In this document: piece by piece, positions 54,028 through 62,117 of the stretch | How the letters are laid out: every line of letters begins with the position of its first letter | Numbering within the stretch: the first letter of the stretch is position 1 | Assembly: GCF_000482245.1 (NCBI RefSeq) | Contig: NZ_AWNH01000095.1 | Location: 1-64,000, forward strand | DNA: 64,000 bases | Reading direction: 5' to 3' | From: Leptolyngbya sp. Heron Island J | GTDB lineage: Bacteria > Cyanobacteriota > Cyanobacteriia > Phormidesmidales > Phormidesmidaceae | Translations under genes and position numbers: made by a program | Notes under the pieces: generated by a model | Databases searched by the model: none | What the model saw: only the letters and a program-made list of their open reading frames with translations | Told to the model about the DNA's origin: nothing

Positions 54028-54350
54028 GATGGGATGTACGCAAAGGCCATTCCTATCTATGCCTGGTCACCCCATTTGGATCACGCAAAACGGCCATGAG
54101 CCCGAAGTGGAGGTCACTTAGTAGCGCTTAAGGAGAACGTCGATCTCAGGTCCGATTATCTTGTGGAACTTCCAACATCGCCTAACGGTTGAGGTCAGTG
54201 ACGGGCAGGAATTTTCTGGAAAAGCGAAACTGAAGCCATTCCGTGCCACGGACGGAATGGTTAGGCATGATCGTTAATACTTAACGCAAAATGCCACTAA
54301 CTTTATACAAGTATAGCCAGTAGTAATACTGTATGACGATTCTCTCATGT
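54028..54350. other. Intergenic region with attC-like palindrome
   Basis: No gene. Between the ISL3 remnant and the end of the beta-lactamase-family gene. The structure of interest is the 87-bp imperfect palindrome at 54180-54266, listed separately. Confidence 0.5.
54180..54266. other. attC-like recombination site (candidate)
   Basis: The ends GCCTAAC (54180-54186) and GTTAGGC (54260-54266) fit the integron R'' and R' core boxes (RYYYAAC and GTTRRRY). Inside, GTCAGTG after a 7-nt spacer is complementary with one mismatch to CACGGAC placed 6 nt before R', as L'' and L' boxes would be. A competing 9-bp perfect hairpin CCATTCCGT / ACGGAATGG also lies inside. It is 84 bp past the stop codon of the leftward beta-lactamase-family gene, where the attC of a cassette would lie. 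Confidence 0.4.
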
Positions 54351-55778
54351 TCAAGAATGCTCTTTCTTGGTTTTGAACTCGGTACCTTCAGGCGTTCCAA
54401 GAGTCATGATGTCTGATTGAGAAAGAGTCATGCCTGAAATCTTGCCTGTATCTTCTTGGGTAAACGAAATCTGAATATTCACCTCTTCACTAAAAAAAAC
54501 TAGTTCCGATTTTGAAAACAGTTGAACAGGTTGCTGTCGATCACACTGTAAAAATAGTTGATTGTCTTGATTAGAGACTATGAATTTTAATCTAGACTTT
54601 GTTGAGTATGTACCTAAATAGCGATCAATTCTAGAAATTGGCAAGGCAGCATTTTTCTCTTTCCCTAAGTTAGGCCATTCATACGCCTGCCCAATTCCTT
54701 GCATAATGTCACCCCTAAAGAGCACACCTTCATCTGAATTCAGCATAATCACTGCCCCTTTTCCTAGATGAGGGTAAAACCGCATCATGGCGACGAATCC
54801 AAGGTTAGTGCCGTCGTGAAAAAAATAGGTTCCTTCTCCTGTTCCATTCTGTGCGATACCTAATCCTAGCAGCAGTCCATCCTGACCCATTGACTTTTCT
54901 GAGTGAGGTTTCAACATCTCCTCAATAGTTGCCTGTTTCCATATGGACGTCGGTTTCCCTGACAATGTCCTCATCATCTCAATCCCAAGTTTGGCTATGT
55001 CAGTAGGTGTTGACCACAGACCTGCTGCTGCCATCTCAGGATAAACAAAATATTTTCCCTCCAAAGGGATTCCATTATGTCGATGTCCAGTCGCCGCCTG
55101 CTTCAGAAAGGCTTGCTCTAAAGGTTGAGAGTAGGTGCTGTTCTCCATGCCTAAAGGTGCAAAGACTAGATCTCTCATCATCTCAGGAAACCGTTTGTCC
55201 ATGACATCCATGAGCACCTGCTGAGCAATAACCATGCCCCCACCGGAATAGCGGTAGTTAAGACCAGGGATAACATTGACAACTACTTTTTCGCTGTTGG
55301 CAGGTAGCTCCCCATTGAGAATCTGCACTGTTGTAGGCAAAGGCATTGATACTTTGTATCCGTAATATCCAGATACAGTTGTTCCAGCTGTGTGACTCAG
55401 CAAATGTCTCAGTGTTACGCGAGGTTGCCAGTCTCCATTCACAGGAACTTTCCAAGAGGTAAGGTAGCTATTGACATCTTTATCTAGGTCTAGCATACCT
55501 TCCTGTACGAGCCGCATTACCGCTAGCGCAAAAACTGGTTTGCTAATGGAACCAACTTGAAACAAGGTATTAGGTGTAACTTGATTTGGCTGCTTCGCCT
55601 CGCATACGCCGAAGCCAATAGCACCATCAATCTCAAAATTATCAATAACTGCAATGCTAGCGCCTGGTGTGTGATGTTGCACCATTCGCTCCAGGAGCGT
55701 TTTCGGTGGCTCTGGTTTTTCATAAAATATAGAGGCTGAAGGAATATGGCTGATCGCCTGATTAATTCTGTGTTGCAT
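54351..55778 (-). CDS. Serine beta-lactamase-family hydrolase (class C-like)
   Basis: A 475-residue cytoplasmic-looking serine hydrolase of the beta-lactamase/penicillin-binding-protein-like family (esterase EstB, FmtA, D-aminopeptidase relatives). The SxxK motif is GSISKPV, the second motif is the tyrosine of YRYSGGG (the Y-x-N position reads Tyr-x-Ser), and the third motif region near the end of the domain is HDGTNLG (in place of K-T/S-G). RHLLSHTAG is the usual helix. A C-terminal beta-barrel of DUF3471 type (RIDRYLGTYSTKSRLKFIV) follows. Nothing shows that it hydrolyses beta-lactams. I prefer ATG 55778 (MQHRINQAI) to 55808. No signal peptide. Possibly a cassette gene given the attC-like site after it. 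Confidence 0.88.
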   Translation of the reverse strand: MQHRINQAISHIPSASIFYEKPEPPKTLLERMVQHHTPGASIAVIDNFEIDGAIGFGVCEAKQPNQVTPNTLFQVGSISKPVFALAVMRLVQEGMLDLDKDVNSYLTSWKVPVNGDWQPRVTLRHLLSHTAGTTVSGYYGYKVSMPLPTTVQILNGELPANSEKVVVNVIPGLNYRYSGGGMVIAQQVLMDVMDKRFPEMMRDLVFAPLGMENSTYSQPLEQAFLKQAATGHRHNGIPLEGKYFVYPEMAAAGLWSTPTDIAKLGIEMMRTLSGKPTSIWKQATIEEMLKPHSEKSMGQDGLLLGLGIAQNGTGEGTYFFHDGTNLGFVAMMRFYPHLGKGAVIMLNSDEGVLFRGDIMQGIGQAYEWPNLGKEKNAALPISRIDRYLGTYSTKSRLKFIVSNQDNQLFLQCDRQQPVQLFSKSELVFFSEEVNIQISFTQEDTGKISGMTLSQSDIMTLGTPEGTEFKTKKEHS

Positions 55779-55830
55779 GAACCTTAAGTCCAGAATCCAT
55801 ACTTCCAATACCTTGACATTACATGCCTGG

Positions 55831-55976
55831 CTAACTATGCGTTATCCAGACTTTGTCTATATAAATACCTCCCAATCGGAACTATCCCGAAACTTTCTGG
55901 ATAAAAATCTAATGCCGAAGTTATCCAGGCAGCTTCAGCAAGTTTTCAGTATGGGGCCCTTGCCAGATGGCAATAC
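55831..55976 (+). repeat. 146-bp direct repeat, left copy
   Basis: Begins CTAACTATGCGTTATCC and ends GGCAATAC. It differs from the right copy (59176-59321) at about 9 of 146 positions. It contains TTATCCAG twice in direct and once in inverted orientation, giving internal hairpin potential, and resembles the AGAAAxTTTCT palindromes upstream of cobN. Confidence 0.85.
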
Positions 55977-56212
55977 ATGTATCTACATGGCTAAGAACTT
56001 TTGTATATGGAGGTACCCCCCTGATTAAGTAGTACTATGTGTACGTAGAAACGGCGTGGCGAGCTTTCGTCGATGTACTTTCGATGGATTATCCACCATT
56101 CTGACTGTTTTTTGGGCTCCCCGATTCTTGGAAAATGCTGCTGCGTTGAATTCGATCCTGTATACCTAGAGGCTAGCTGATCAGGCTTTTTTTATGACTC
56201 TTCGAATTCCAT

Positions 56213-56356
56213 TGAATTAAATCTGTTGCAGTGATTTAGCAACATAGTCAGATGAAAGATGTGACAGTATAGGACTAGCTCAAATGAATTAAATCTGTTG
56301 CAGTGATTTAGCAACATAGTCAGATGAAAGATGTGACAGTATAGGACTAGCTCAAA
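56213..56356 (+). repeat. Perfect 72-bp tandem duplication
   Basis: Positions 56213-56284 and 56285-56356 are identical as far as I can read. The unit begins TGAATTAAATCTG and ends GACTAGCTCAAA. The second copy ends 8 bp before the TTG start used for the next gene. The unit length is a multiple of three but contains stops in all the frames I checked. Confidence 0.9.
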
Positions 56357-56363
56357 AACTGCC

Positions 56364-56699
56364 TTGGCAAATGGTGCCAGTAATGGTGTTATTTTATCTT
56401 TTCCGATAGCTCCTTGGGTGTATGCGCAAGTATGCTACATGGAAATGGATGGACTGACTGATTTGAGTCACCTGTGTGAGCCGGAACCAGAATCTCCAGA
56501 TATGAGTAGTAATGAGTTGAGTAGTGATGAATTAGCAGAAATAGACGCTACACAAGCTTTACTGGACGAGGTTTTTGAAGCATGTTCCCCTATTTGCAAT
56601 ACTGAAGAAGAGTATGCTCGCGAGTTAGAGCGATTCTGCATTGAGAACGGTTCATGTCCTACTTCTTTATTTGACCCAGATTTCTCTAACAGTATGTAG
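56364..56699 (+). CDS. Small secreted acidic protein
   Basis: A 111-residue product from TTG 56364; the frame has no ATG before codon 27 and its N-terminus abuts the tandem duplication, so the true start may have been lost or lie in another frame. The beginning is a signal-peptide-like segment (SNGVILSFPIAPWVYA, then Q-V-C). The mature part is acidic, with five cysteines (VCYMEMDGLTDLSHLCEPEP, ACSPICNTEEEY, RFCIENGSC). No family recognised; the Cys spacing suggests an exported, possibly disulphide-bonded protein. It is 24 bp upstream of the LRR gene and on the same strand. Confidence 0.55.
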   Translation: MANGASNGVILSFPIAPWVYAQVCYMEMDGLTDLSHLCEPEPESPDMSSNELSSDELAEIDATQALLDEVFEACSPICNTEEEYARELERFCIENGSCPTSLFDPDFSNSM

Positions 56700-56723
56700 T
56701 TTATTAATGGTGAAAAAGGAGCT

Positions 56724-57707
56724 TTGGAGAAGTCAGAGTTAATTGAAATTCTAGAACAAGCTGCCCGTAATGGTACAAAGAGTCTCGACCTATCAAGTAA
56801 ACGGATAGACGAGTTACCCCCTAACATAGGTGAGCTCAATCAGCTCACAAAACTCAATCTCTCGTCTAATCATTTAGTAGAGCTGCCATTAGAGATAGGT
56901 AATTTAAGTAGCTTAGAGGAAATCGATTTAAGTTCCAACAGAATAGCACATCTACCACATTCCTTTTCTCAATTAAAGCAGCTTGAAAGAGCTTTTTTGA
57001 CCAATAATGATTTCAACATGTTTCCAAGAGAGATTTCAAGTTTAATTAGATTAAAGGAATTAGATATTTCTAGAAATAGGCTCACTGTAATCGATCTAGA
57101 TAAGTTTAGTTTAGAGGGGTTGGAATGGCTTAATCTTTCTTTTAATCGAATTTGCGTAGTATCTTCAGAAGTTCTTCAATTAAAATCTCTCAAGATTCTT
57201 CTACTGGATGATAATCGTCTCAAAAAACTACCTATTGAAATAGATGAGAATGATGTTCTTGAGGACTTAAACCTTAGTAAGAACTTTTTTGTTAAGTTTC
57301 CCATTAGCGTTACGAAACTGCAATCTTTGAAGTACTTAAGGCTTGAGGATAATCAAATAGACGCTGTGCCTGCAGAGATATCGGATATGAGAGCTCTAGA
57401 AGCTCTGTACATAGCAATTAATAAGATCAAATCATTGCCGTTATCAATTTGCCAACTCAACAAATTGGTTCATCTTGATCTGTTGGGTAATAATCTTCAA
57501 TCAATACCTAGTGAGATTGCTCAGCTTAGCAACTTAACTAACCTGATATTGGGTTGGAACCAACTAAGAAATATTCCTCAGAGTATTAATCAACTTACAA
57601 GTTTGGAAGAGCTTGATCTTAGGGATAACCCTTTAGCTGATTATAACTCTGCTGACTATACCTTTCCTGAAGGTGTAGTTCTTTTAGGATCATATGATGA
57701 TTTTTGA
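56724..57707 (+). CDS. Leucine-rich-repeat protein
   Basis: A 327-residue protein made almost wholly of about 12 LRRs of the 23-residue type (consensus L-x-x-L-x-L-S-x-N-x-L-x-x-L-P-x-x-I-x-x-L). The first is TKLNLSSNHLVELPLEIGNL and the last SLEELDLRDNPLADY. The N-terminus ELIEILEQAARNGTKSLDLSSKRI is the capping form seen in cyanobacterial LRR and ROCO proteins, but there is no Roc GTPase, kinase or membrane part. The start is uncertain: TTG 56724 follows AAGGAG too closely to be ideal, and no ATG fits. LRR proteins bind other proteins; target unknown. The gene is AT-rich relative to the flanks and lies within the repeat-bracketed island. Confidence 0.85.
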   Translation: MEKSELIEILEQAARNGTKSLDLSSKRIDELPPNIGELNQLTKLNLSSNHLVELPLEIGNLSSLEEIDLSSNRIAHLPHSFSQLKQLERAFLTNNDFNMFPREISSLIRLKELDISRNRLTVIDLDKFSLEGLEWLNLSFNRICVVSSEVLQLKSLKILLLDDNRLKKLPIEIDENDVLEDLNLSKNFFVKFPISVTKLQSLKYLRLEDNQIDAVPAEISDMRALEALYIAINKIKSLPLSICQLNKLVHLDLLGNNLQSIPSEIAQLSNLTNLILGWNQLRNIPQSINQLTSLEELDLRDNPLADYNSADYTFPEGVVLLGSYDDF

Positions 57708-57940
57708 TTTTGCTAAACTTGGTAAATTTAGCGGTTTGATTATTCTGTCTATGTCTAACCAGAGTTAGCAGGGAGAACAGCTTCGCTTGAGAATTTAGCT
57801 AAAGAATTCAGGACTATAGAGATTGTACAGAAGCTTGTGTAAGCAATTCATCAGCGCTCACTAGTAGGACACTCTTATTAAGTCATCATAATGGCTCTTG
57901 TCATCGCTGTTTCTACGAGGAGAGTGCAACACTAGAGTCA

Positions 57941-58978
57941 TTAATTTTCTAGAACTTTAGCTTCCGTAAAATAAAGAGGGTAATTTCTAAGTCTGGAGTT
58001 GCTGATGCCAGCACTCTCAACAACTTGATATTCAATATAAATGTCTTGTATATCTGTAGTATTAAGAACTACAGAAGAAATTTGTGACTCTTCATACTTG
58101 ATCTGGTTTGACCATAGAATTTCTCCATCACCAAAAACATTTACTAAATAGGTGAGTGTTGTTGTTCCTGAAGAAAGGTCTGCTAATCCAAACTGTAAGA
58201 AAACACCCTCTGCCTTGACACCTGGTAGCTCTAGGTTAAAGCTTACTCTAGTTGGCAAATTTCCATCAGTAATTAGAGAAAAGGTAGAATCATACTTTTT
58301 TTTATTAATAAACACTTCTCTAGTCGAGAACGTAGCATATTGTGATCCTAGGCCAACATTCGTAATTAATATGGCATCGTTGAATTGACCAATGTCCGGT
58401 GGTGTCTCTACATATCCTTTATTAGGGTCAAAACCTGGAAGGTCTGCGTTACTGTTATAGTTAATTGTTACTGATACAGTTTCTCCACTGATTTCACTGT
58501 TTTCGAGATTACTTCCTAATTCATTAGAAGTTCGGTTATTTGAGCTTTCCTGGTTGATTGTCCCATCAATAGCCTGATTTATACCTTCTGAGTTTTGAAC
58601 CTCACCATCATTTTGTTCAATTTGGCTAGATTCAACGTCTTGTACGTTTGAGTCATCTGTACTGCTTACGGGAGATGCTATTTTACCGAAGCTCTTGTCA
58701 CCAATAGATACAGAACCTAGTTTAAAGATGTTAAGGAACAAATGTCCTACACCAATTGATGCCAAGAACGTTATCAATAAGCCACTGATAAATCCGACTT
58801 TGAAAGTATTAAGATTAGCAAGAAAACCTTGAATTTTGGAATCCTTCTGCTTTTGACCTGTATTTTCTTCCTGATACGCCATATAGAGATTAGAAGCCAA
58901 TTCTATTGAGTTGAATAGCTCCATACTATCAACTATAGTAACTCTCGCCATGCCTGAGCAAAGATCAGGAGGTATCAA
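57941..58978 (-). CDS. Membrane-anchored protein with beta-rich outer domain
   Basis: A 345-residue protein of unknown function, possibly starting at the internal Met10 or Met19. There is a short cytoplasmic part (to about residue 58) and a single transmembrane helix (VGFISGLLITFLASIGVGHLFLNIF). A long Ser/Asn/Glu-rich linker (about 95-170) follows, then a C-terminal beta-sandwich-like domain of about 150 residues (NLPTRVSFNLELPGVKAEGVFLQFGLADL, SNQIKYEESQISSVVLNTTDIQDIYIEYQV). The layout resembles anchors carrying NPCBM-like sugar-binding sandwiches, but that is shape only. AT-rich like the LRR gene, convergent with it, in the same island. Confidence 0.65.
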   Translation of the reverse strand: MIPPDLCSGMARVTIVDSMELFNSIELASNLYMAYQEENTGQKQKDSKIQGFLANLNTFKVGFISGLLITFLASIGVGHLFLNIFKLGSVSIGDKSFGKIASPVSSTDDSNVQDVESSQIEQNDGEVQNSEGINQAIDGTINQESSNNRTSNELGSNLENSEISGETVSVTINYNSNADLPGFDPNKGYVETPPDIGQFNDAILITNVGLGSQYATFSTREVFINKKKYDSTFSLITDGNLPTRVSFNLELPGVKAEGVFLQFGLADLSSGTTTLTYLVNVFGDGEILWSNQIKYEESQISSVVLNTTDIQDIYIEYQVVESAGISNSRLRNYPLYFTEAKVLEN

Positions 58979-59561
58979 AAAATGAGAATGTTTCCCAGAA
59001 AGCTACTAGGGCAGTGCGAGACCAAATCTGCTTAAAGTTGTGCTCAGATGTCCATTTTTACGCACGATTGCTGTGATAATCCACCACCTGATGACTATCC
59101 CAACAGTGCTTTACCTTTTCACAAGGTCGTAATTATATCTATAGACTATTCTACTAGAGCCTATCCCACTAGGACCTAACTATGCGTTATCCAGAATTTG
59201 TCTATATAAATACCTTCCAGCCGGAGTTATCCCGAAACTTTCTGGATAAAAATCTAATACCGGAGTTATCCAGGCAGCTTCAGCAAGTTTTCAGTATGGG
59301 GCCCTTGCCAGATCGCAATACCTGCATGTTAGCCTAATAACAATTTGGCACAATCAATACAGTCAATCTTGATAATAGGGATAGCGATCGCACATTTCAC
59401 CCCACAGCCACACCCGGCGCTCAAGCAACCAGGTCTTGCCCAAAATCACCCAGACCATCCCACTCCTGGAGCCCCCCTCTAACAAGAACCGCTTTATGAT
59501 GAAGAAGGACTCTCTGCCGTCAACGCAGCTCGTTTTTATTCCTTCTCCTAACAAAGCATCT
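58979..59561. other. Intergenic region with right copy of the 146-bp repeat
   Basis: Contains 59176-59321 (listed). An in-frame extension of the next gene upstream to 59436 is open but its sequence does not look like family N-terminus. A GCGATCGC site occurs near 59384. Confidence 0.5.
59176..59321 (+). repeat. 146-bp direct repeat, right copy
   Basis: Same length and orientation as 55831-55976, about 94% identical. Together they bracket 3.2 kb of AT-rich DNA holding the small secreted protein, the LRR protein and the membrane-anchored protein. Confidence 0.85.
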
Positions 59562-60449
59562 ATGACCGCTCAATTAACCACCGCTCTCGAAAAGCAATAT
59601 TGGACCTGGCGGGGGCACCGCATTTGTCACACCGTTCAGGGAGCTGGATTACCAATTGTGCTAGTCCATGGCTTTGGCGCATCGGTCGGGCATTGGCGCA
59701 AAAATATCCCTGTCCTGGCTGAAGCTGGCTATCAGGTGCATGCGCTGGATCTCTTAGGCTTTGGTGCATCGGATAAACCGGCCCTCGACTACTCTCTCGA
59801 AATTTGGGAATCATTGCTGCAGGACTATTGGCAAGAGCACATTGGACGACCGGCTGTCTTTATTGGCAATTCCATTGGTGGACTCATTACCCTGATGATG
59901 CTGGCTAATGCGCCGGACATGGCCCAAGGGGGAGTACTCCTCAACTGCGCCGGGGGCCTTAACCATCGCCCGGATGAACTGAATTTTCCCCTACGAGTTG
60001 TTATGGGAACATTTACACAGCTCGTTAGCTCTGACCTGTTTGGTCCCTTTATTTTCAATGAAGTGCGGCGTAAGTTTCGGATTCGGGGTTCCTTAAAGCA
60101 GGTTTATCGCAATCGAGACGCCATTACAGACGAACTGGTCGATATGCTATATCGCCCTGCCTGTGACCCAGGAGCCCAAAAAGTATTTGCCTCTGTTGTG
60201 ACCGCCCCTGCTGGCCCAAAACCCGAAGATCTGTTACCTAAAATTCAGCAGCCCCTCTTAGTGCTTTGGGGGGAAAATGACCCCTGGACTCCGATTCAAG
60301 GAGCAGCCGTATATCAGACTCTAAGCGAGTCCCCCAGCGCCCAGCCACCAACGACGTTCCAGGCCATCCCTCAGACTGGACATTGTCCCCATGATGAACG
60401 CCCGGAAGTGGTCAATAAATCAATCTTGGACTGGCTGAATGGGCTTTGA
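59562..60449 (+). CDS. Alpha/beta hydrolase, pheophytinase/haloperoxidase-like
   Basis: A 295-residue hydrolase from ATG 59562 (MTAQLTTALEKQYWTW); the frame is open back to 59436 but the extra residues look unlike the family. The oxyanion region is VLVHGFGASVGHWRKNI, then LDLLGFGASDKP. The nucleophile elbow is IGNSIGG with Ser, the acid is Asp in LWGENDPWTP and the His is in QTGHCPHDERPE. This set, with YSLEIW and RGSLKQVYRNRDAITDELVDML, is typical of the cyanobacterial/plant branch that includes pheophytinase and BchO-like proteins. A role in chlorophyll derivative hydrolysis is possible but unproven. Confidence 0.87.
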   Translation: MTAQLTTALEKQYWTWRGHRICHTVQGAGLPIVLVHGFGASVGHWRKNIPVLAEAGYQVHALDLLGFGASDKPALDYSLEIWESLLQDYWQEHIGRPAVFIGNSIGGLITLMMLANAPDMAQGGVLLNCAGGLNHRPDELNFPLRVVMGTFTQLVSSDLFGPFIFNEVRRKFRIRGSLKQVYRNRDAITDELVDMLYRPACDPGAQKVFASVVTAPAGPKPEDLLPKIQQPLLVLWGENDPWTPIQGAAVYQTLSESPSAQPPTTFQAIPQTGHCPHDERPEVVNKSILDWLNGL

Positions 60450-60538
60450 TTGGTTACGTTAGAGGTCAGTTTTTCCTCCCTAAGGCGTAATGGTCAGAGT
60501 GAGTTTCCACCGCTTAAAGAGCTTTATGTAAGCCCATG

Positions 60539-60886
60539 CTAATCCCCGAAGATCAATAGATTTAGTGGCACAGGCTTTCCGAGCCAGGAAGCATGTTCCG
60601 TATGATCTTGAAGATCGTTTCCTGTCAGCCCATGGACAAGCACTGTTAAATCTCCTCGGTTGTTTTCCAGCCATGGGATCAACTGATCAAATTGGGTTTT
60701 ATCAAATGCCAGTTGACAGCTCCGGCAAGGGTGCGGTCCAATGGGTTTCTGATGGACTCGACCTACTTTCACTCCAAACAGTTCTCCAGCCTTCTGACAT
60801 AGTGAGGAGGCTGCTGCTAGAGCACTGCCATCGAAATAAACGTGGGCGTGGTATTGGTCGTAAATGTTGGTGGGTCGTTTTATCAT
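60539..60886 (-). CDS. DOPA 4,5-dioxygenase-like protein
   Basis: A 115-residue protein from ATG 60886 (MIKRPTNIYDQYHAHVYFD); the frame is open further upstream but that overlaps the neighbouring gene. Family features of the DOPA 4,5-dioxygenase/aromatic ring-opening group are visible: YHAHVYFD with its two His, VGRVHQKPIGPHPC, LIPWLENNRGDLTVLVHGLTGNDLQDHTEHASWLG. These enzymes cleave catechol rings extradiol with Fe(II); bacterial ones have uncertain substrates. It follows the THI5-like gene by only 28 bp on the same strand, so the two are probably co-transcribed. Confidence 0.82.
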   Translation of the reverse strand: MIKRPTNIYDQYHAHVYFDGSALAAASSLCQKAGELFGVKVGRVHQKPIGPHPCRSCQLAFDKTQFDQLIPWLENNRGDLTVLVHGLTGNDLQDHTEHASWLGKPVPLNLLIFGD

Positions 60887-60914
60887 CAGTGAGCTGGTTT
60901 CTGAATAACAATAT

Positions 60915-61811
60915 CTAAAGTGCCAGTGCGTTAGTCCAATAGTCGTTAGACGACAAGCATTGGGGAATCTGTCCTGTATCGTGCATCCAGCCTTGTAGAC
61001 GATCGTAGTAATCCGCACTCATGGAAAAGTCGTGGGTAAAACAGGAGATTGTTGCATCGTAGATAGCTTGCCCGGTCTGATCGCCTGCATAGGCTCCGGT
61101 ACGCTGGTCGTAAATGGCTTGGGCTGCTTGAGGATGCTGGTGAATAAAGTCAATCCCTCGTCGTAATACCTGCAAAAATGCCTGCAGGTCTTGTTGCCGC
61201 TGTTGCAACAATTCGGGCGTTGCAATCAGAATAAGCTGGCAAAAATCAGGAACGCCCCAATCTTTGAGTGCAAAAAACTGAGCATCATAACCGCGCTGTT
61301 GGGCTTCGATCACTTCAAAGTTGTAGAACACCAGCGTTGCCAGATCGGCCTTGTCCTCAATCAGTGCGTCGGTATGCAAAAAGCCATTATCGACTGAGGT
61401 GATGGCATCTTCAGTAAAGTCACCGCCATCTGCCTCAATCATGGTTTTGGCGATGGCTCGCCCCAACGCAGACGGTGCACTGGGGTATTGTAAGCGCTTA
61501 CCCACCATATCCTTGGGTCGCTCGATACCGCGTCCTGTGAAGTACATGACTCCACCATTGGTATGCAAAAAGCGCGCCCAGCCCACCACGGCATGGCCTT
61601 TACCTCGGTCTTCCACCAGATGAACCGGCTCCGTAACCGCGATATCCAGGGTGCCAGCTTGAAGTTCTGCGATCGCATCCACATGCTCTGAGGGTTCAAC
61701 CAGTTCTAAATCCAAACCAACGTCCGCAAACCATCCTTGCTCAAGACCTACCAACAGAGGCACATGATCTGGATTTAGAAACCACTCTAAGCCCAAACGT
61801 AATTTAGACAT
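60915..61811 (-). CDS. NMT1/THI5-like substrate-binding protein without signal peptide
   Basis: A 298-residue protein from ATG 61811 (MSKLRLGLEWFLNPDHVP). The W-F-L-N-P-D-H motif, then GWFADVGLDLELVEPSEHVDAIAELQAGTLDIAVTEPVHLV, places it in the NMT1/THI5 family of periplasmic-binding folds. The family includes pyrimidine-binding ThiY of ABC transporters and the fungal THI5 that makes the thiamine pyrimidine. There is no export signal even using the upstream start (61847), no ABC permease or ATPase nearby, and no CCCFC iron motif of fungal THI5. So it is either a cytoplasmic binding protein or an enzyme. Operon with the DOPA-dioxygenase-like gene. Confidence 0.82.
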   Translation of the reverse strand: MSKLRLGLEWFLNPDHVPLLVGLEQGWFADVGLDLELVEPSEHVDAIAELQAGTLDIAVTEPVHLVEDRGKGHAVVGWARFLHTNGGVMYFTGRGIERPKDMVGKRLQYPSAPSALGRAIAKTMIEADGGDFTEDAITSVDNGFLHTDALIEDKADLATLVFYNFEVIEAQQRGYDAQFFALKDWGVPDFCQLILIATPELLQQRQQDLQAFLQVLRRGIDFIHQHPQAAQAIYDQRTGAYAGDQTGQAIYDATISCFTHDFSMSADYYDRLQGWMHDTGQIPQCLSSNDYWTNALAL

Positions 61812-62117
61812 CAGCCACCCAACAATCAACTTCAGACCATTATTCATCTAAAGTTTGCTTACAGCAAAACATCGCTAAAAAAGCCTAGTAATCTGTCAAG
61901 TTCAAAATTTTAGTAGGACTGACACAGGGAGGGGGAGACGCGGAGATCGTCTATTGCTCAAGCTCTCTGCGTTTCTGTGTCCCTTACTCGTTCTATCCAA
62001 AAAAATGCGTTTCGGAGCCAAAATGACTAGCCAGAATTACTAGTTTTAATCTAGTGTAGTTGACATTTATTCTCTATTACAGCTTCTAATTCCGGCCCTA
62101 GCTCCCTCCCCACTACA
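61812..62117. other. Divergent intergenic region
   Basis: Between the THI5-like and siderophore-binding genes. A short inverted repeat GACACAG...CTGTGTC (about 61922-61980) surrounds GGAGACGCGGAGAT, a type of degenerate repeat common in cyanobacteria. No clear Fur box or TPP riboswitch found. No gene. Confidence 0.45.

Larger units (their letters stand above)
55779..56363. other. Intergenic region with long and tandem repeats
   Basis: Contains the first 146-bp direct repeat (55831-55976) and the 72-bp tandem duplication (56213-56356). Open frames here are only passages through the repeats. Confidence 0.6.

Noticed and set aside
55777..56028. 83-codon frame downstream of the beta-lactamase gene start
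   Set aside because: It is a passage through the 146-bp repeat, which also occurs at 59176 without the same frame context.
60565..60918. 117-codon rightward frame
   Set aside because: Shadow of the DOPA-dioxygenase-like gene on the other strand, which has clear family motifs.
61930..61950. GGAGACGCGGAGAT as a fourth SARP-like operator
   Set aside because: Only one GACGC is present and the repeat spacing is not 11 bp; it looks like the ordinary GGAGACGCGGAGA-type degenerate repeat.
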